This document shows positions 8,264 through 16,608 of a stretch of 64,000 bases of DNA, in pieces (the first letter of the stretch is position 1; every line of letters begins with the position of its first letter). A program made the translations under genes and the position numbers. Source of the stretch: Sphingomonas taxi. Lineage in GTDB: Bacteria > Pseudomonadota > Alphaproteobacteria > Sphingomonadales > Sphingomonadaceae. The stretch lies in the NCBI RefSeq assembly GCF_000764535.1, contig NZ_CP009571.1, positions 2,723,001 through 2,787,000 on the forward strand. Direction: 5' to 3'. The notes under the pieces were generated by a model. That model was not told where the DNA came from and did not search any database. It was given only the letters and a program-made list of their open reading frames with translations.

Positions 8264-8646
8264 GAGCGACCGCTCCCGAAACTGCGCGCCGACGCGCCGA
8301 AGCCGCCGCGACTGATCGCCCCGGCGCGTGTCACCTGCGTCGCCGCGGGCGCGAAGCGATACGCCCGGCCCGGCGCCCGCGCATACGAGCCGCCGCCGAC
8401 GCGCTCGCCATAAGGCGGGATCATCGCGTTGCGCGCGAGGAAGTACCACAGGAACGGGCTGACTCCGCCGGCATGGCTCTGGCGCGCGCATTGGCTGTCG
8501 GCGACGCGGTTGCCGCTGCGATCGGTGCATACCGCGGTATCGCCCTGCGCGACCCAGCCGTCGGCATCGTCGCGCGACTTGCCGCAGCCTGCCGCCAGCA
8601 ACGCGGCCGCCAGCGCCGTCGTGAACTTCAGCTCGTGCCTCAACAT
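8260..8646 (-). CDS. YgiB/DUF1190-like lipoprotein
   Basis: A 128-residue predicted lipoprotein. The signal sequence MLRHELKFTTALAAALLAAGC ends in a clear LAAGC lipobox. The mature part has cysteine-containing segments, then a glycine- and serine-rich tail ending ISRGGFGASARSFGSG. The RGGFG motif near the C-terminus matches E. coli YgiB (DUF1190), whose gene also precedes the ATP-grasp gene ygiC. The start at 8646 is chosen because it begins the signal peptide and has GGAGGA just upstream. By analogy the lipoprotein and ligase work together at the envelope; the reaction is not known. Confidence 0.75.
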   Translation of the reverse strand: MLRHELKFTTALAAALLAAGCGKSRDDADGWVAQGDTAVCTDRSGNRVADSQCARQSHAGGVSPFLWYFLARNAMIPPYGERVGGGSYARAPGRAYRFAPAATQVTRAGAISRGGFGASARSFGSGRS

Positions 8647-8807
8647 GTCCTCCGGTCGGCCGATCTTGGCTGTTGCTGGAGTATGACGCAGGAAATCGAA
8701 TAGGGTGAGCGTCTTTTTTACGATCCAAAAAAGCACAGCACTGCGGATCATCCGCTTGACGGTTGGTTTCCCCGGCGTACGGCTGCCATTGGTCAAAGGA
8801 GCAAACT

Positions 8808-9311
8808 ATGACTGACGAATCCACCGATCTGAACGCCGTTGAACTAGCAACCGAATTGACGATTGCTTGGCTCGGCAACCCCAACACCCGTACTTCCGCC
8901 GATGAGGTTCCGGCCTTTCTCGGAAAGATGCACGACACCGTCTCGGCACTGCTTGGCGCCAGCGGTGCGGCACCGGAAGCGCAGCCCGCGACTGAATATA
9001 CCGCCGCGGTCTCGGCGCGGAAGTCGCTGGCGTCGAAGGATCACATCATCTCGATGATCGACGGCAAGCCCTACAAGACCTTGCGTCGTCATCTCGCGAC
9101 GCACGGCATGACGCCGGCGGAATATCGCGAACGTTATGGCCTGAAGGCCGATTATCCGATGGTCGCGGAGAATTATTCGGAGAGCCGCCGCGCCATGGCG
9201 AAGAAGATCGGCCTCGGCCGCAAGCCCGGTGCGCGCAAGGCCGAAGGCGGCGCCGAGGGCGCCGCAGCGGCGCGTCGCGGCCGCAAGTCCGCGGACGCCG
9301 TCGAGGCCTGA
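8808..9311 (+). CDS. mucR: MucR/Ros family transcriptional regulator
   Basis: Alphaproteobacterial zinc-finger-type regulator of 167 residues, DNA-binding in the cytoplasm. The family core is clear: DGKPYKTLRRHLATHGMTPAEYRERYGLKADYPMVA. The N-terminal ~70 residues are the oligomerisation part, and the tail is rich in R, K, G and A. Where Ros and MucR have a first zinc cysteine (VCLEDG), this protein reads ISMIDG, so the ligand position is serine; both histidines (HLATH) are kept. The start at 8808 has AAAGGAG 6 nt upstream. MucR homologues control motility, exopolysaccharide and cell-cycle genes in rhizobia, Brucella and Caulobacter, and this one is next to the flagellar block. Confidence 0.9.
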   Translation: MTDESTDLNAVELATELTIAWLGNPNTRTSADEVPAFLGKMHDTVSALLGASGAAPEAQPATEYTAAVSARKSLASKDHIISMIDGKPYKTLRRHLATHGMTPAEYRERYGLKADYPMVAENYSESRRAMAKKIGLGRKPGARKAEGGAEGAAAARRGRKSADAVEA

Positions 9312-9330
9312 CGCCGACGGGCAGGCGAGC

Positions 9331-9366
9331 GGCGCGCGACCGACCCGATCGGTCGCGCGCCGTTTT
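9331..9366 (+). terminator. Rho-independent terminator after mucR
   Basis: Perfect 13-bp stem GGCGCGCGACCGA / TCGGTCGCGCGCC around a 5-nt loop, followed by GTTTT. It lies 20 bp after the mucR stop and 15 bp from the convergent motB stop. Confidence 0.88.
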
Positions 9367-9380
9367 GCCCCGCCGCCCGG

Positions 9381-10286
9381 TTACTGCCCGAACGTACCCT
9401 GACGATAGAGCAGGGTGATCGCGACGCGGCGATTGCGCGGGTCGCCGGGATCGCTGGTGATGATCGGCTCGCGGTCGGCGACGCCTTCGATCCGCTCGAA
9501 CCGCGTCTCGGGGATGCCGCCGAGCGCCAGCCGGCGCCGCGTCGCCTCGGCCCGGCCGGACGAGAGCATCCAATTGTTCATCGCGCGCGGGTCGCCATAG
9601 GGCACGCTGTCGGTATGGCCGCGGATCATGATCGTGTTGGGCGTTCCCGCGATCGTCCCGGCGATCATGCCGATCAGCTCGGACGCCTTGGCATCAAGCG
9701 CGGTCGTGCCGAGCGCGAACATCGAATAATCGGCATTGTCGACCAGATCGATGCGCAGCCCGTCCTGCGTCGGCACGAAGCGGATATGGTCGGCCATCTT
9801 CGAGAGCCGCGGCGAGGCCTTGATCTGCTTTTCGAGCTGGGTCTTGATCGCCTGGAACGCCTGCTTGTCCAATTGCATCGCGGCCGGGTTGCGCAGCGAC
9901 CCCTTGTCGCCCGTGCCGCTCTTCTGCCCACCCGACATGCTCATCGGGATGCCGATCGAGGCGATCGGTGCCGATGCCGCACGCGGCCCGAGCTTGTTGT
10001 TGCTGAGGATCGATTCCCCGCCGAGCACGCCGTTGCCGCCGAGGCCGGTCATCTTCTTGTCGAGCAGGGTCGGCGCGAAATAATCGGCGATGCCCTTGCG
10101 CTGCTTCTCGGTCGTCGCGCCGAGCAGCCAGAGCAGCAGGAAGAAGGCCATCATCGCGGTCACGAAGTCGGCATAGGCGACCTTCCACGCGCCACCGTGA
10201 TGGCCGGCGTGGCCACCATCGATGATCTTCTTGACGATGATGATCTTGGGCGGCTGATTGTTGCCGTGCGGCGCGGCGCGGGCCAT
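9381..10286 (-). CDS. motB: Flagellar motor stator protein MotB
   Basis: Peptidoglycan-anchored stator subunit of 301 residues. The N-terminal cytoplasmic stretch is followed by one membrane helix, VAYADFVTAMMAFFLLLWLLGA (residues ~36-57), whose aspartate is the ion-binding residue of MotB. The periplasmic part ends in an OmpA-like domain (about 190-295) with the pattern IMIRGHTDSVPYGDPRAMNNWMLSSGRA, the peptidoglycan-binding signature. It lies 3 bp after motA on the same strand and forms the first of two stator-like pairs in this window. Confidence 0.95.
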   Translation of the reverse strand: MARAAPHGNNQPPKIIIVKKIIDGGHAGHHGGAWKVAYADFVTAMMAFFLLLWLLGATTEKQRKGIADYFAPTLLDKKMTGLGGNGVLGGESILSNNKLGPRAASAPIASIGIPMSMSGGQKSGTGDKGSLRNPAAMQLDKQAFQAIKTQLEKQIKASPRLSKMADHIRFVPTQDGLRIDLVDNADYSMFALGTTALDAKASELIGMIAGTIAGTPNTIMIRGHTDSVPYGDPRAMNNWMLSSGRAEATRRRLALGGIPETRFERIEGVADREPIITSDPGDPRNRRVAITLLYRQGTFGQ

Positions 10287-10289
10287 CGC

Positions 10290-11153
10290 TTATTTGCCCC
10301 GCAGGCCGTCGAAGACCTCGGCGAAGCCGGGCTGGTTCTTGTGCGCGATCCCGGACCGTGCCGCCTCGATCACCAGCGGCTGCGGATGGCCGTGCAGCGA
10401 GGCGATGATGATCTGCTTGACCACCATGTAGATCGCGGCATCCGCGTCGAGCACCTGCTTGAGCCGCCCGGCGAGCGGCGAGACGATGCCATAGGCGAGC
10501 AGCACGCCCATGAACGTGCCGACCAGCGCCGAGCCGATCATCCCGCCGAGCACCGACGGCGGTTTGTCGATCGAACCCATCGTCTTCACGATGCCGAGCA
10601 CCGCGGCGACGATGCCGAGCGCGGGCAGCGAATCGGCGAGGCTGTTGAGCGTCGTGTGCGGCCCCTCGACCTCGTGGTGATGCGTCTTGATCGAATGATC
10701 CATCACCTCCTCGACCGCATGGACGTCGAGCGTCCCCGACGAGACGACGACGAGGCGCAGCGTATCCGCGATCAAATTGACCAGCGTATGGTCGGCGAGC
10801 AGGCGCGGATATTCGCTGAACACTGCCGACGACTTGGGATCCTCGACATGCGGCTCGAGCGCGATCGGACCGTCCATGCGCAGCATCTTCATCAGCTTGC
10901 TGACGAGGAAGATGACGTCGAGATAATCCTGCTTCTTGTACTTGGGGCCCTTGAACACCTTGGCGAGGCCGCTGCCCACCGCCTTCAGCTCGGTGCCGGA
11001 ATTGCCGATGATCAGCGCGCCGGCCGCGGCGCCGCCGATGATCAGCATCTCGTGCGGGATCGCCTCCATGACCGGCCCGAGCGCGCCGCCGGTGATGGCG
11101 AAGCCGCCGAACACCATGGCGAGAAGAACGACGAGACCGATGGCAGGAAACAC
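10290..11153 (-). CDS. motA: Flagellar motor stator protein MotA
   Basis: Inner-membrane stator channel subunit. The start is taken as the GTG at 11153, giving FPAIGLVVLLAMVFGGF as the first helix, as in other MotA proteins, and 287 residues, the usual length. A GTG at 11213 would add 20 residues with no counterpart in the family. Four membrane segments are visible, with the cytoplasmic loop between the second and third; the last two contain LGIVAAVLGIVKTMGSID and IGSALVGTFMGVLLAYGIVSPLA. It pairs with motB 3 bp downstream. No clear sigma-54 or sigma-28 promoter was read directly before it. Confidence 0.94.
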   Translation of the reverse strand: MFPAIGLVVLLAMVFGGFAITGGALGPVMEAIPHEMLIIGGAAAGALIIGNSGTELKAVGSGLAKVFKGPKYKKQDYLDVIFLVSKLMKMLRMDGPIALEPHVEDPKSSAVFSEYPRLLADHTLVNLIADTLRLVVVSSGTLDVHAVEEVMDHSIKTHHHEVEGPHTTLNSLADSLPALGIVAAVLGIVKTMGSIDKPPSVLGGMIGSALVGTFMGVLLAYGIVSPLAGRLKQVLDADAAIYMVVKQIIIASLHGHPQPLVIEAARSGIAHKNQPGFAEVFDGLRGK

Positions 11154-11281
11154 TGTGGGAAACCCCCGTTGCGCCGGCGAGCCGGCAATCCGATACGACC
11201 GGATTAACCGCACTTCCTAGATAAGTGGTTACCGGCCGGGTGAGTTTGTTTGGTGGCGCGGATCGCGCACCGGGCGCGCCT

Positions 11282-11303
11282 GCTTCCGGCGACCGCCGGA
11301 AGC
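11282..11303. other. GC-rich hairpin between motA and flgL
   Basis: GCTTCCGGC / GCCGGAAGC, a 9-bp perfect stem with a 4-nt loop, in the 227-bp gap between flgL and motA. There is no T-run on either strand, so it may aid termination after flgL but is not a textbook terminator. The rest of this gap shows nothing recognisable. Confidence 0.4.
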
Positions 11304-11380
11304 CCTGTTCGAGCGCGCCAACGCACCGCACCGACGCCACGGATCGCGGCACCGGTGGTGGCGAAGGTCGGAGATGCCGC

Positions 11381-12283
11381 CTATTTGATGTAGTCGAACA
11401 GCGAGAGGCTCGACAGCTTGCTGAAGCTGGCCTGCGAGGCCGACAGCGCGGTCATCATCTGCTGGAGCTGCACGACCGCATCGGTCATGTCGACCTGTTC
11501 GAGCTTGCCGCGCAATTCGCTGCGATCGGTATTGGCGGTGACCAGCAATTGCTGTTGCAGGTCGACGCGCGCCCCGCGCGCACCGACCGAGGCCGAGACG
11601 TCGGCGACCTGGTTGACCGCCTGGCCGATCTGGTCGAGCGCGCTGCTCACCGTCGCCGAGACGTCGCCGCCCGCATTGAGCGTGGTGGCGAGCTTGCTCA
11701 GCATCGCCAGCGTATTGTCGCTGCCGCCGGCGAGCGAGAAGATGCGCTTGGCGCTTTCGGTCGCCTGCACGCTCTGGCCGTCGGCGATCGGCACCTCCGA
11801 CACCTGCACGTCGGGCGGGAAGGTGTAGGTGCCGTCCTTGTTGTCGACCACCGCCAGCCCGCCCGATGCCGAGCCGAACAACGGCTGGCCGCGGACGTTC
11901 TTGGTGTTGGCGAGGCCGACGAGCGACCCGACGATCGAATTGAGCTCGGTCGCGATGATCTTGCGCGTCGCATCGGTCTGCGTGCCGTTCGCCGCCTGCG
12001 TCGCCAGTTCGGTCGCGCGGGTGAGCTGCGTGCTGATCTGGCTGAGCACGCCATCCGCCTGATCGAGCAGCGAGCCGGCGAGCGTGATGTTGGTGCCGTA
12101 GACCGCGGCATCGGCATCCTTGCGGTCGAATTCGGCGAGCTGCTGCGCGGCGGCGGGATCGTCCGACGGCTTCAGGATCTTCTTGCCGGTCGAGATCTGC
12201 GTCTGCAGTTCCGACGCACGCTCGCTCATCTTCGAGAAACGGCTCGAAGCATTGGCGTAGAAGAGGCTGGTGGAGATCTGCAT
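11381..12283 (-). CDS. flgL: Flagellar hook-associated protein FlgL (HAP3)
   Basis: Hook-filament junction protein of 300 residues, exported through the flagellar apparatus. The N-terminus MQISTSLFYANASSRFSKMS and the coiled-coil-like QTQISTGKKILKPSDDPAAA are characteristic of FlgL, and the C-terminus returns to the D0/D1 heptad pattern. The ATG at 12283 is 9 bp after the flgK stop. A longer frame reading through from flgK is a shadow. It is the last rod-hook gene of the leftward flg run. Confidence 0.94.
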   Translation of the reverse strand: MQISTSLFYANASSRFSKMSERASELQTQISTGKKILKPSDDPAAAQQLAEFDRKDADAAVYGTNITLAGSLLDQADGVLSQISTQLTRATELATQAANGTQTDATRKIIATELNSIVGSLVGLANTKNVRGQPLFGSASGGLAVVDNKDGTYTFPPDVQVSEVPIADGQSVQATESAKRIFSLAGGSDNTLAMLSKLATTLNAGGDVSATVSSALDQIGQAVNQVADVSASVGARGARVDLQQQLLVTANTDRSELRGKLEQVDMTDAVVQLQQMMTALSASQASFSKLSSLSLFDYIK

Positions 12284-12291
12284 GGCGGGCC

Positions 12292-13647
12292 CTAGCGGAT
12301 ATCGAGGATGGTCTGCATCGTCTCGCGCGCGACCTGGATCACGCGGCCCGATGCGGCATAGGCCTGCTGGAAGCGCATCAGATCGACCGCTTCGGCATCG
12401 AGGTTGACGCCCGTCGCAGTCGACAGCGCCGTCGTCGCGCCATCGCGGATCGCCGCCTGTGCGTCGGCGATCGTGTTCTTCTGCTTGTAGGCGGTGGCGT
12501 TGTCGGTGACGAGCGCGGTCAGCGAGGTCTCGAAGCCCTTGCTGACCCGGGTCGCCTCCAGCGCGGTGAGGTTGGACGAGTCGCGCACGCCGCCGCCCTG
12601 TGCAGCGGCGATCTTGCCCGCGGCGATCTGGCTGCCCGTGAAGGTCGCCGAGATGCTGACGTCGGTCGGTTTCGCGCCGGTGGTGAACATCGCGACGCCC
12701 TGCGCGCCGGTCTGGTCGAGTCCCGCCGCCTGATTGTCGTTGACCGCACCGACGAAGCTCTTGGCGACCGCGTCCAGCTCCTGGCGGATCGCGGCGACGC
12801 GCTCGGCACCGTCGACGATCCCGGCGATCGAGCCGCCGGTCGCGCCGATCTGGTTCTTGACCGCACCGACGGTGACCGAGAAGGCGATCTTGCCGTTGCT
12901 GTCGCGATCGTAGGAGATCATGCCGCTGTTGACGCCCTGCACGAAGGCGGGACCGGTCGAGCCGGCGAAGCTGACCGTGGCACGGCCGATCGCGTCGGTC
13001 CGGCTGGTGATGTCGGCGATGCCGCTCATCTGCGAGAGGATATTGTCGCGCTGGTCCATCAGCTGCGCGGCGGCGGTGCTGCCGAGCTGGGCGCGGCTGA
13101 TGCTCTCGTTGATCTTGGCGAGCGAGTCGCCCAGCGACGTGAGCGTCTGCGCCGCCTGGTTGCCGGCGCTGTCGATATCGGCATCGACCTGATCGAAGGC
13201 CTTGCCGGTCGCGGTGAAGGCGATCCCGGCGGAGGCGGCGGCGCTCATCATGCCGGTGCGCAGGGCGGTCGAATTGGGTTCGGCGGCGAGGCTCTGCGCC
13301 GACGCGAAGAAGGACGTGACGCGCGAGGTCAGCGCATTGCCGGTCAGCGCGCCCTGGATGCGGTCGAGCCAGTCCGCGCCACCCGTGGTGCGGGCGAGAT
13401 CGCTGGTCGAGGCGCGCAGCGCGGCGCTGGCGTAGACGTTGGACGACCGGTTGATCCCGGTCATGACGACGCCGTTGCCGGCACCATAAGGATTGGTCGA
13501 ACCGCTGCCGCCCGCGACCTCGGCGACGTTCACCGTGCGGCGGGTATAGCCGGGCGAGTTCACGTTGGCGATATTCTCGCCGACCGTGGCCAAGGCGCTC
13601 TGATAGGCGCGGACGCCCGAGGCGCCGATCGACAGCAAGTCGCTCAT
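12292..13647 (-). CDS. flgK: Flagellar hook-associated protein FlgK (HAP1)
   Basis: First hook-filament junction protein, 451 residues, at the short end for the family because the variable middle domain is reduced. The N-terminus has the rod/hook/HAP signature (GASGVRAYQSALATVGENIANVNSPGY). The C-terminus has the matching D0 helix (LDAEAVDLMRFQQAYAASGRVIQVA). The ATG overlaps the flgJ stop by 4 bp (ATGA). It is exported with help from a FlgN-type chaperone, a candidate for which is encoded at 22698. Confidence 0.95.
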   Translation of the reverse strand: MSDLLSIGASGVRAYQSALATVGENIANVNSPGYTRRTVNVAEVAGGSGSTNPYGAGNGVVMTGINRSSNVYASAALRASTSDLARTTGGADWLDRIQGALTGNALTSRVTSFFASAQSLAAEPNSTALRTGMMSAAASAGIAFTATGKAFDQVDADIDSAGNQAAQTLTSLGDSLAKINESISRAQLGSTAAAQLMDQRDNILSQMSGIADITSRTDAIGRATVSFAGSTGPAFVQGVNSGMISYDRDSNGKIAFSVTVGAVKNQIGATGGSIAGIVDGAERVAAIRQELDAVAKSFVGAVNDNQAAGLDQTGAQGVAMFTTGAKPTDVSISATFTGSQIAAGKIAAAQGGGVRDSSNLTALEATRVSKGFETSLTALVTDNATAYKQKNTIADAQAAIRDGATTALSTATGVNLDAEAVDLMRFQQAYAASGRVIQVARETMQTILDIR

Positions 13648-13973
13648 TTCGGCGGATCTGCAACAGAAGCATTAAGATCGGATTGCGACTTGGCGAGAAA
13701 GGCGGTCATCGCCTTGCCGATGCCGAGCGGCGTCGTCTCCGCCATCGACTGGGCGACGCGCGCGTCCTGCATCTCGCTGAACGTGTCGATCGCCTTCGAA
13801 TCGAACAACGGATCGGCGAGCTTCGCCTGGCGCATGCTCTTGAGCATCATGCCGGTGAACACCGCCTCGAACTTCTCGCCCGCCTTCTTGAGGTTGTCGG
13901 CGGACTTGAGCCGCGACGTATCGGTCGAGATGCCGCCGGTGGCCGCGATCGGGGTGGTGCCGAGCGTCGTCAT
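13644..13973 (-). CDS. flgJ: Rod-binding protein FlgJ (single-domain)
   Basis: A 109-residue rod-capping protein containing only the N-terminal FlgJ domain (KKAGEKFEAVFTGMMLKSMRQA, then LFDSKAIDTFSEMQDARVAQSMA). The muramidase domain of enterobacterial FlgJ is absent, as is usual in alphaproteobacteria. The peptidoglycan-cutting role is probably filled by the lytic transglycosylase at 23109. It overlaps flgI and flgK by 4 bp each. Confidence 0.92.
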   Translation of the reverse strand: MTTLGTTPIAATGGISTDTSRLKSADNLKKAGEKFEAVFTGMMLKSMRQAKLADPLFDSKAIDTFSEMQDARVAQSMAETTPLGIGKAMTAFLAKSQSDLNASVADPPK

Positions 13974-15088
13974 AGCACGATCAGCTCCGCCTTGAGGCTG
14001 CCGGCCTCTTTCAGCGCTTCGAGGATCGCGACGAGATCGGCGGGCGAGGCACCGATGGCGTTCACCGCCTTGACGATGTCCGCGAGCTTCGGGCCGGGGT
14101 TGATGAGGAACATCGGCTTCTTCTCCTCTTCGATCGACACGTTGGACTTCTTCTCCAACGCGGTCTGACCCTGGCTGAACGGTGCCGGCTGGCTGATCCG
14201 CTGGTTCTCGTCGATGCGCACGGTCAGCTTGCCGTGCGTCACCGCGGCAGGACCCACCCTGACCGCAGAATTGATAACGACCGTTCCGGTGCGCGCATTT
14301 ACAATTACTTTTGCGGACGGCTCGGCGGAGGTCGCATCGAGGTTCTCGATCGTCGACATCAGCGTCGCGCGCACGTCCGCACCCTGCGGCGCACGGACCG
14401 CGACCGAGACGCCGTCGATCGCCTGCGCCGTGCCGAAGCCGAACTTGGCATTGATCGCCTGCGCGACGTTCTGCGCGGTGGTGAAATCGGAGCGGGCGAG
14501 GTTGAAGGTCAGCATCGGCGAGGAGTCGAACCCGGTGGCGACCGCGCGCTCGACCGTGGCGCCTTCGGGGATACGGCCGGTCGAGGGGACGTTGACGACG
14601 ATCTTGGAGCCGTCGGCGCCTTCCGCGCCGAGGCCGCCGACCGCGAGATTGCCCTGCGCCATCGCATAGATCTGGTTGTCGGCACCGAGCAGCGGGGTCA
14701 GCACGAGGCTGCCACCGCGCAGCGACTTGGCCTTGCCCATCGACGCGACGGTGATGTCGAGCCGCTGGCCTGGCTTGGCGAAGGGCGGCAGTTCGGCGGT
14801 GATCATCACCACCGCGGCGTTCTTCATCCCCGGATTGGCACCCGGCGGCAGTTGCAGGCCGAAGCGCGACGCGACGGCCTTCAGCGACTGGACGGTATAT
14901 TCGAGATTGTCGTCGCCGGTGCCGGGCAGGCCGACCACCACGCCGTAACCGGTGAGCTGGTTCGAGCGGATGCCCTGGAAGCCGCCGAGGTCCTTGATCC
15001 GGTCCGCCGAGGCGGGCGCGGCGAACGCGAGCGTGGCGATCAGCGAGGCGAGGAGAAAACGGATCATGGCGGACACTCTGCGCGTCAT
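13970..15088 (-). CDS. flgI: Flagellar P-ring protein FlgI
   Basis: Periplasmic P-ring protein of up to 372 residues. The Sec signal peptide (MIRFLLASLIATLAFAAPASA) is followed by the family start DRIKDLGGFQGIRSNQLTGYG and GLPGTGDD. The C-terminus contains NAIGASPADLVAILEALKEAGSL. The first possible ATG is at 15088; a second at 15067 begins directly at the signal peptide and may be the real start, since neither has a convincing ribosome site. It overlaps flgJ by 4 bp and lies 15 bp after flgH. Confidence 0.95.
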   Translation of the reverse strand: MTRRVSAMIRFLLASLIATLAFAAPASADRIKDLGGFQGIRSNQLTGYGVVVGLPGTGDDNLEYTVQSLKAVASRFGLQLPPGANPGMKNAAVVMITAELPPFAKPGQRLDITVASMGKAKSLRGGSLVLTPLLGADNQIYAMAQGNLAVGGLGAEGADGSKIVVNVPSTGRIPEGATVERAVATGFDSSPMLTFNLARSDFTTAQNVAQAINAKFGFGTAQAIDGVSVAVRAPQGADVRATLMSTIENLDATSAEPSAKVIVNARTGTVVINSAVRVGPAAVTHGKLTVRIDENQRISQPAPFSQGQTALEKKSNVSIEEEKKPMFLINPGPKLADIVKAVNAIGASPADLVAILEALKEAGSLKAELIVL

Positions 15089-15103
15089 AGGGTTAACGGG
15101 CGC

Positions 15104-15811
15104 TCAAAACGGGCTGACGACGGAGAAGAAGCGGCTGAGCCAGCCCTGCCGGCCGGCGCGGGCGACGTCGCCCTTGCCGGTATAGGCGATCTGCGCGTCG
15201 GCGACGCGGGTCGACAGGATGCGATTGTCGGCGCCGATATCGGCGGTGCGGACGATACCCTTGATCTGGAGGAATTCGTCGCCGCGGTTGAGCGTGACGC
15301 GCTTCTGCCCCTGCACCAGCATCGTGCCGTTGGGATAGACTTCGGCGACGGTCACCGAGACCTCGCCCGACAGCGAATTCGCCTGATCGGCCTGCCCCTG
15401 CCCGTCGAAACCGCGGCTGCCGCTGGCGGTGACGTCGGTCGAGTTGAACAGCTTGAGCGGTCCGGTGGTCGGCGGCGTGATGCTGCCCGATCCCTTCGAA
15501 TCGAGCTTGGAACCCGAGGACTTCGATGCGGCGGTGCGCTCGACGAGGATGATCGTCAGCGGATCGCCGACCCGGCGCGCGCGCCAGCCCTCGTACAGCG
15601 CGGCATAGCCGTCGCTCGCCTGGAAGATCGAGCCGTTGGCCGGTGCCGGCGCCGGTGCGACGGGCGCACGGACGACGGTGAAATCCTCCGCCGGCTTCTT
15701 CTTGCCGAGGATGCTGGCATCGGCCGTGCCGGGCGTGAACGCGGCAAGCGCGAGCAGCCCCGCGGCGGCGAAGGCGGCCGGACGGCGATGATGCGGTGCG
15801 GCGGGCATCAC
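15104..15811 (-). CDS. flgH: Flagellar L-ring protein FlgH, no lipobox cysteine
   Basis: Outer-membrane L-ring protein of 235 residues. The family core is clear: SIFQASDGYAALYEGWRARR, GDPLTIILVERTAASKSSG, GEVSVTVAEVYPNGTMLVQG and KGIVRTADIGADNRI. FlgH is normally a lipoprotein, but this one has a Sec-type signal (PAAFAAAGLLALAAFTPGTADA) with no lipobox, and the protein has no cysteine at all. It should therefore be released as a soluble periplasmic precursor or be anchored otherwise. It overlaps flgG by 4 bp, so an alternative upstream start is unlikely to supply the missing cysteine. Confidence 0.93.
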   Translation of the reverse strand: MMPAAPHHRRPAAFAAAGLLALAAFTPGTADASILGKKKPAEDFTVVRAPVAPAPAPANGSIFQASDGYAALYEGWRARRVGDPLTIILVERTAASKSSGSKLDSKGSGSITPPTTGPLKLFNSTDVTASGSRGFDGQGQADQANSLSGEVSVTVAEVYPNGTMLVQGQKRVTLNRGDEFLQIKGIVRTADIGADNRILSTRVADAQIAYTGKGDVARAGRQGWLSRFFSVVSPF

Positions 15812-16596
15812 AGGTTCTGGTTCACGTATTTGAGCATCTCGTCGGACGACGAGATCATCTTCGAATTGACCTCATAGGCGCGCTGCGTCTCGATCATGTC
15901 GACGAGTTCCTCGACGACGTTGACGTTCGACGCTTCGAGGCTGCCCTGGCGGATGTTGCCGCGCCCGTCCTGCCCGGCGATGCCGAGGTTGGCGGCGCCC
16001 GACGAGGCGGTCTCCTTGAGGTAATTGTCGCCGGTCGATTGCAGCCCCGTGGCGTTGGGGAAGCTCGCGACCTGGATCTGGCCGATGTTGGTGCCCTCGT
16101 TCTGGCCCGGCACCTGTGCGGTGACGGTGCCGTCGGTGCCGATCGAGACCGAGGTGGCATTGGCCGGCACGGTGATGCCGGGCATCACCTGATAGCCTTC
16201 CGAGGTAACCAGCAGGCCCTCGGGCGACCGGTTGAAATTGCCGGCGCGCGTGTAGCCGAGGTTGCCGCCGGGCAGCTGGACTTGGAAATAGCCGTCGCCG
16301 TCGAGCGCCATGTCGAAGCTGTTGCCGGTCTGCGTCAGCGACCCCTGCGTATCGATCCGCGCGGTGCCCTGCACGCGCACGCCGGTGCCGAGGTTGAGGC
16401 CGGTCGCATATTTGGTCTCGGCGGTCGACGCCGCGCCGGGCGCGGTGATCGTCTGATAGGCGAGCGTCTCGAAGGCGGCGCGATCCTTCTTGAACCCCGT
16501 CGTGTTGACGTTGGCGAGGTTGTTCGAAATGACCCGCATGCGCGTATCCTGGGCGTCGAGCCCGGTACGCGCGATGTGCATGGCGGAGGAGGACAT
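15808..16596 (-). CDS. flgG: Flagellar distal rod protein FlgG
   Basis: Distal rod subunit of 262 residues, the usual length. The N-terminal rod signature is MHIARTGLDAQDTRMRVISNNLANVNTTGFK. The central LDGDGYFQVQLPGG is followed by YTRAGNFNRSPEGLLVTSEGY, and the C-terminus is EELVDMIETQRAYEVNSKMI. The stop overlaps the flgH start. It lies 12 bp downstream of flgF in the leftward operon. Confidence 0.96.
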   Translation of the reverse strand: MSSSAMHIARTGLDAQDTRMRVISNNLANVNTTGFKKDRAAFETLAYQTITAPGAASTAETKYATGLNLGTGVRVQGTARIDTQGSLTQTGNSFDMALDGDGYFQVQLPGGNLGYTRAGNFNRSPEGLLVTSEGYQVMPGITVPANATSVSIGTDGTVTAQVPGQNEGTNIGQIQVASFPNATGLQSTGDNYLKETASSGAANLGIAGQDGRGNIRQGSLEASNVNVVEELVDMIETQRAYEVNSKMISSSDEMLKYVNQNL

Positions 16597-16608
16597 CGTG
16601 TCTGTTCC

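Noticed and set aside
9615..11207. Long open frame on the plus strand opposite motAB (530 codons)
   Set aside because: Arginine-, aspartate- and histidine-rich composition is typical of antisense frames in GC-rich DNA; the minus strand carries well-conserved motA and motB.
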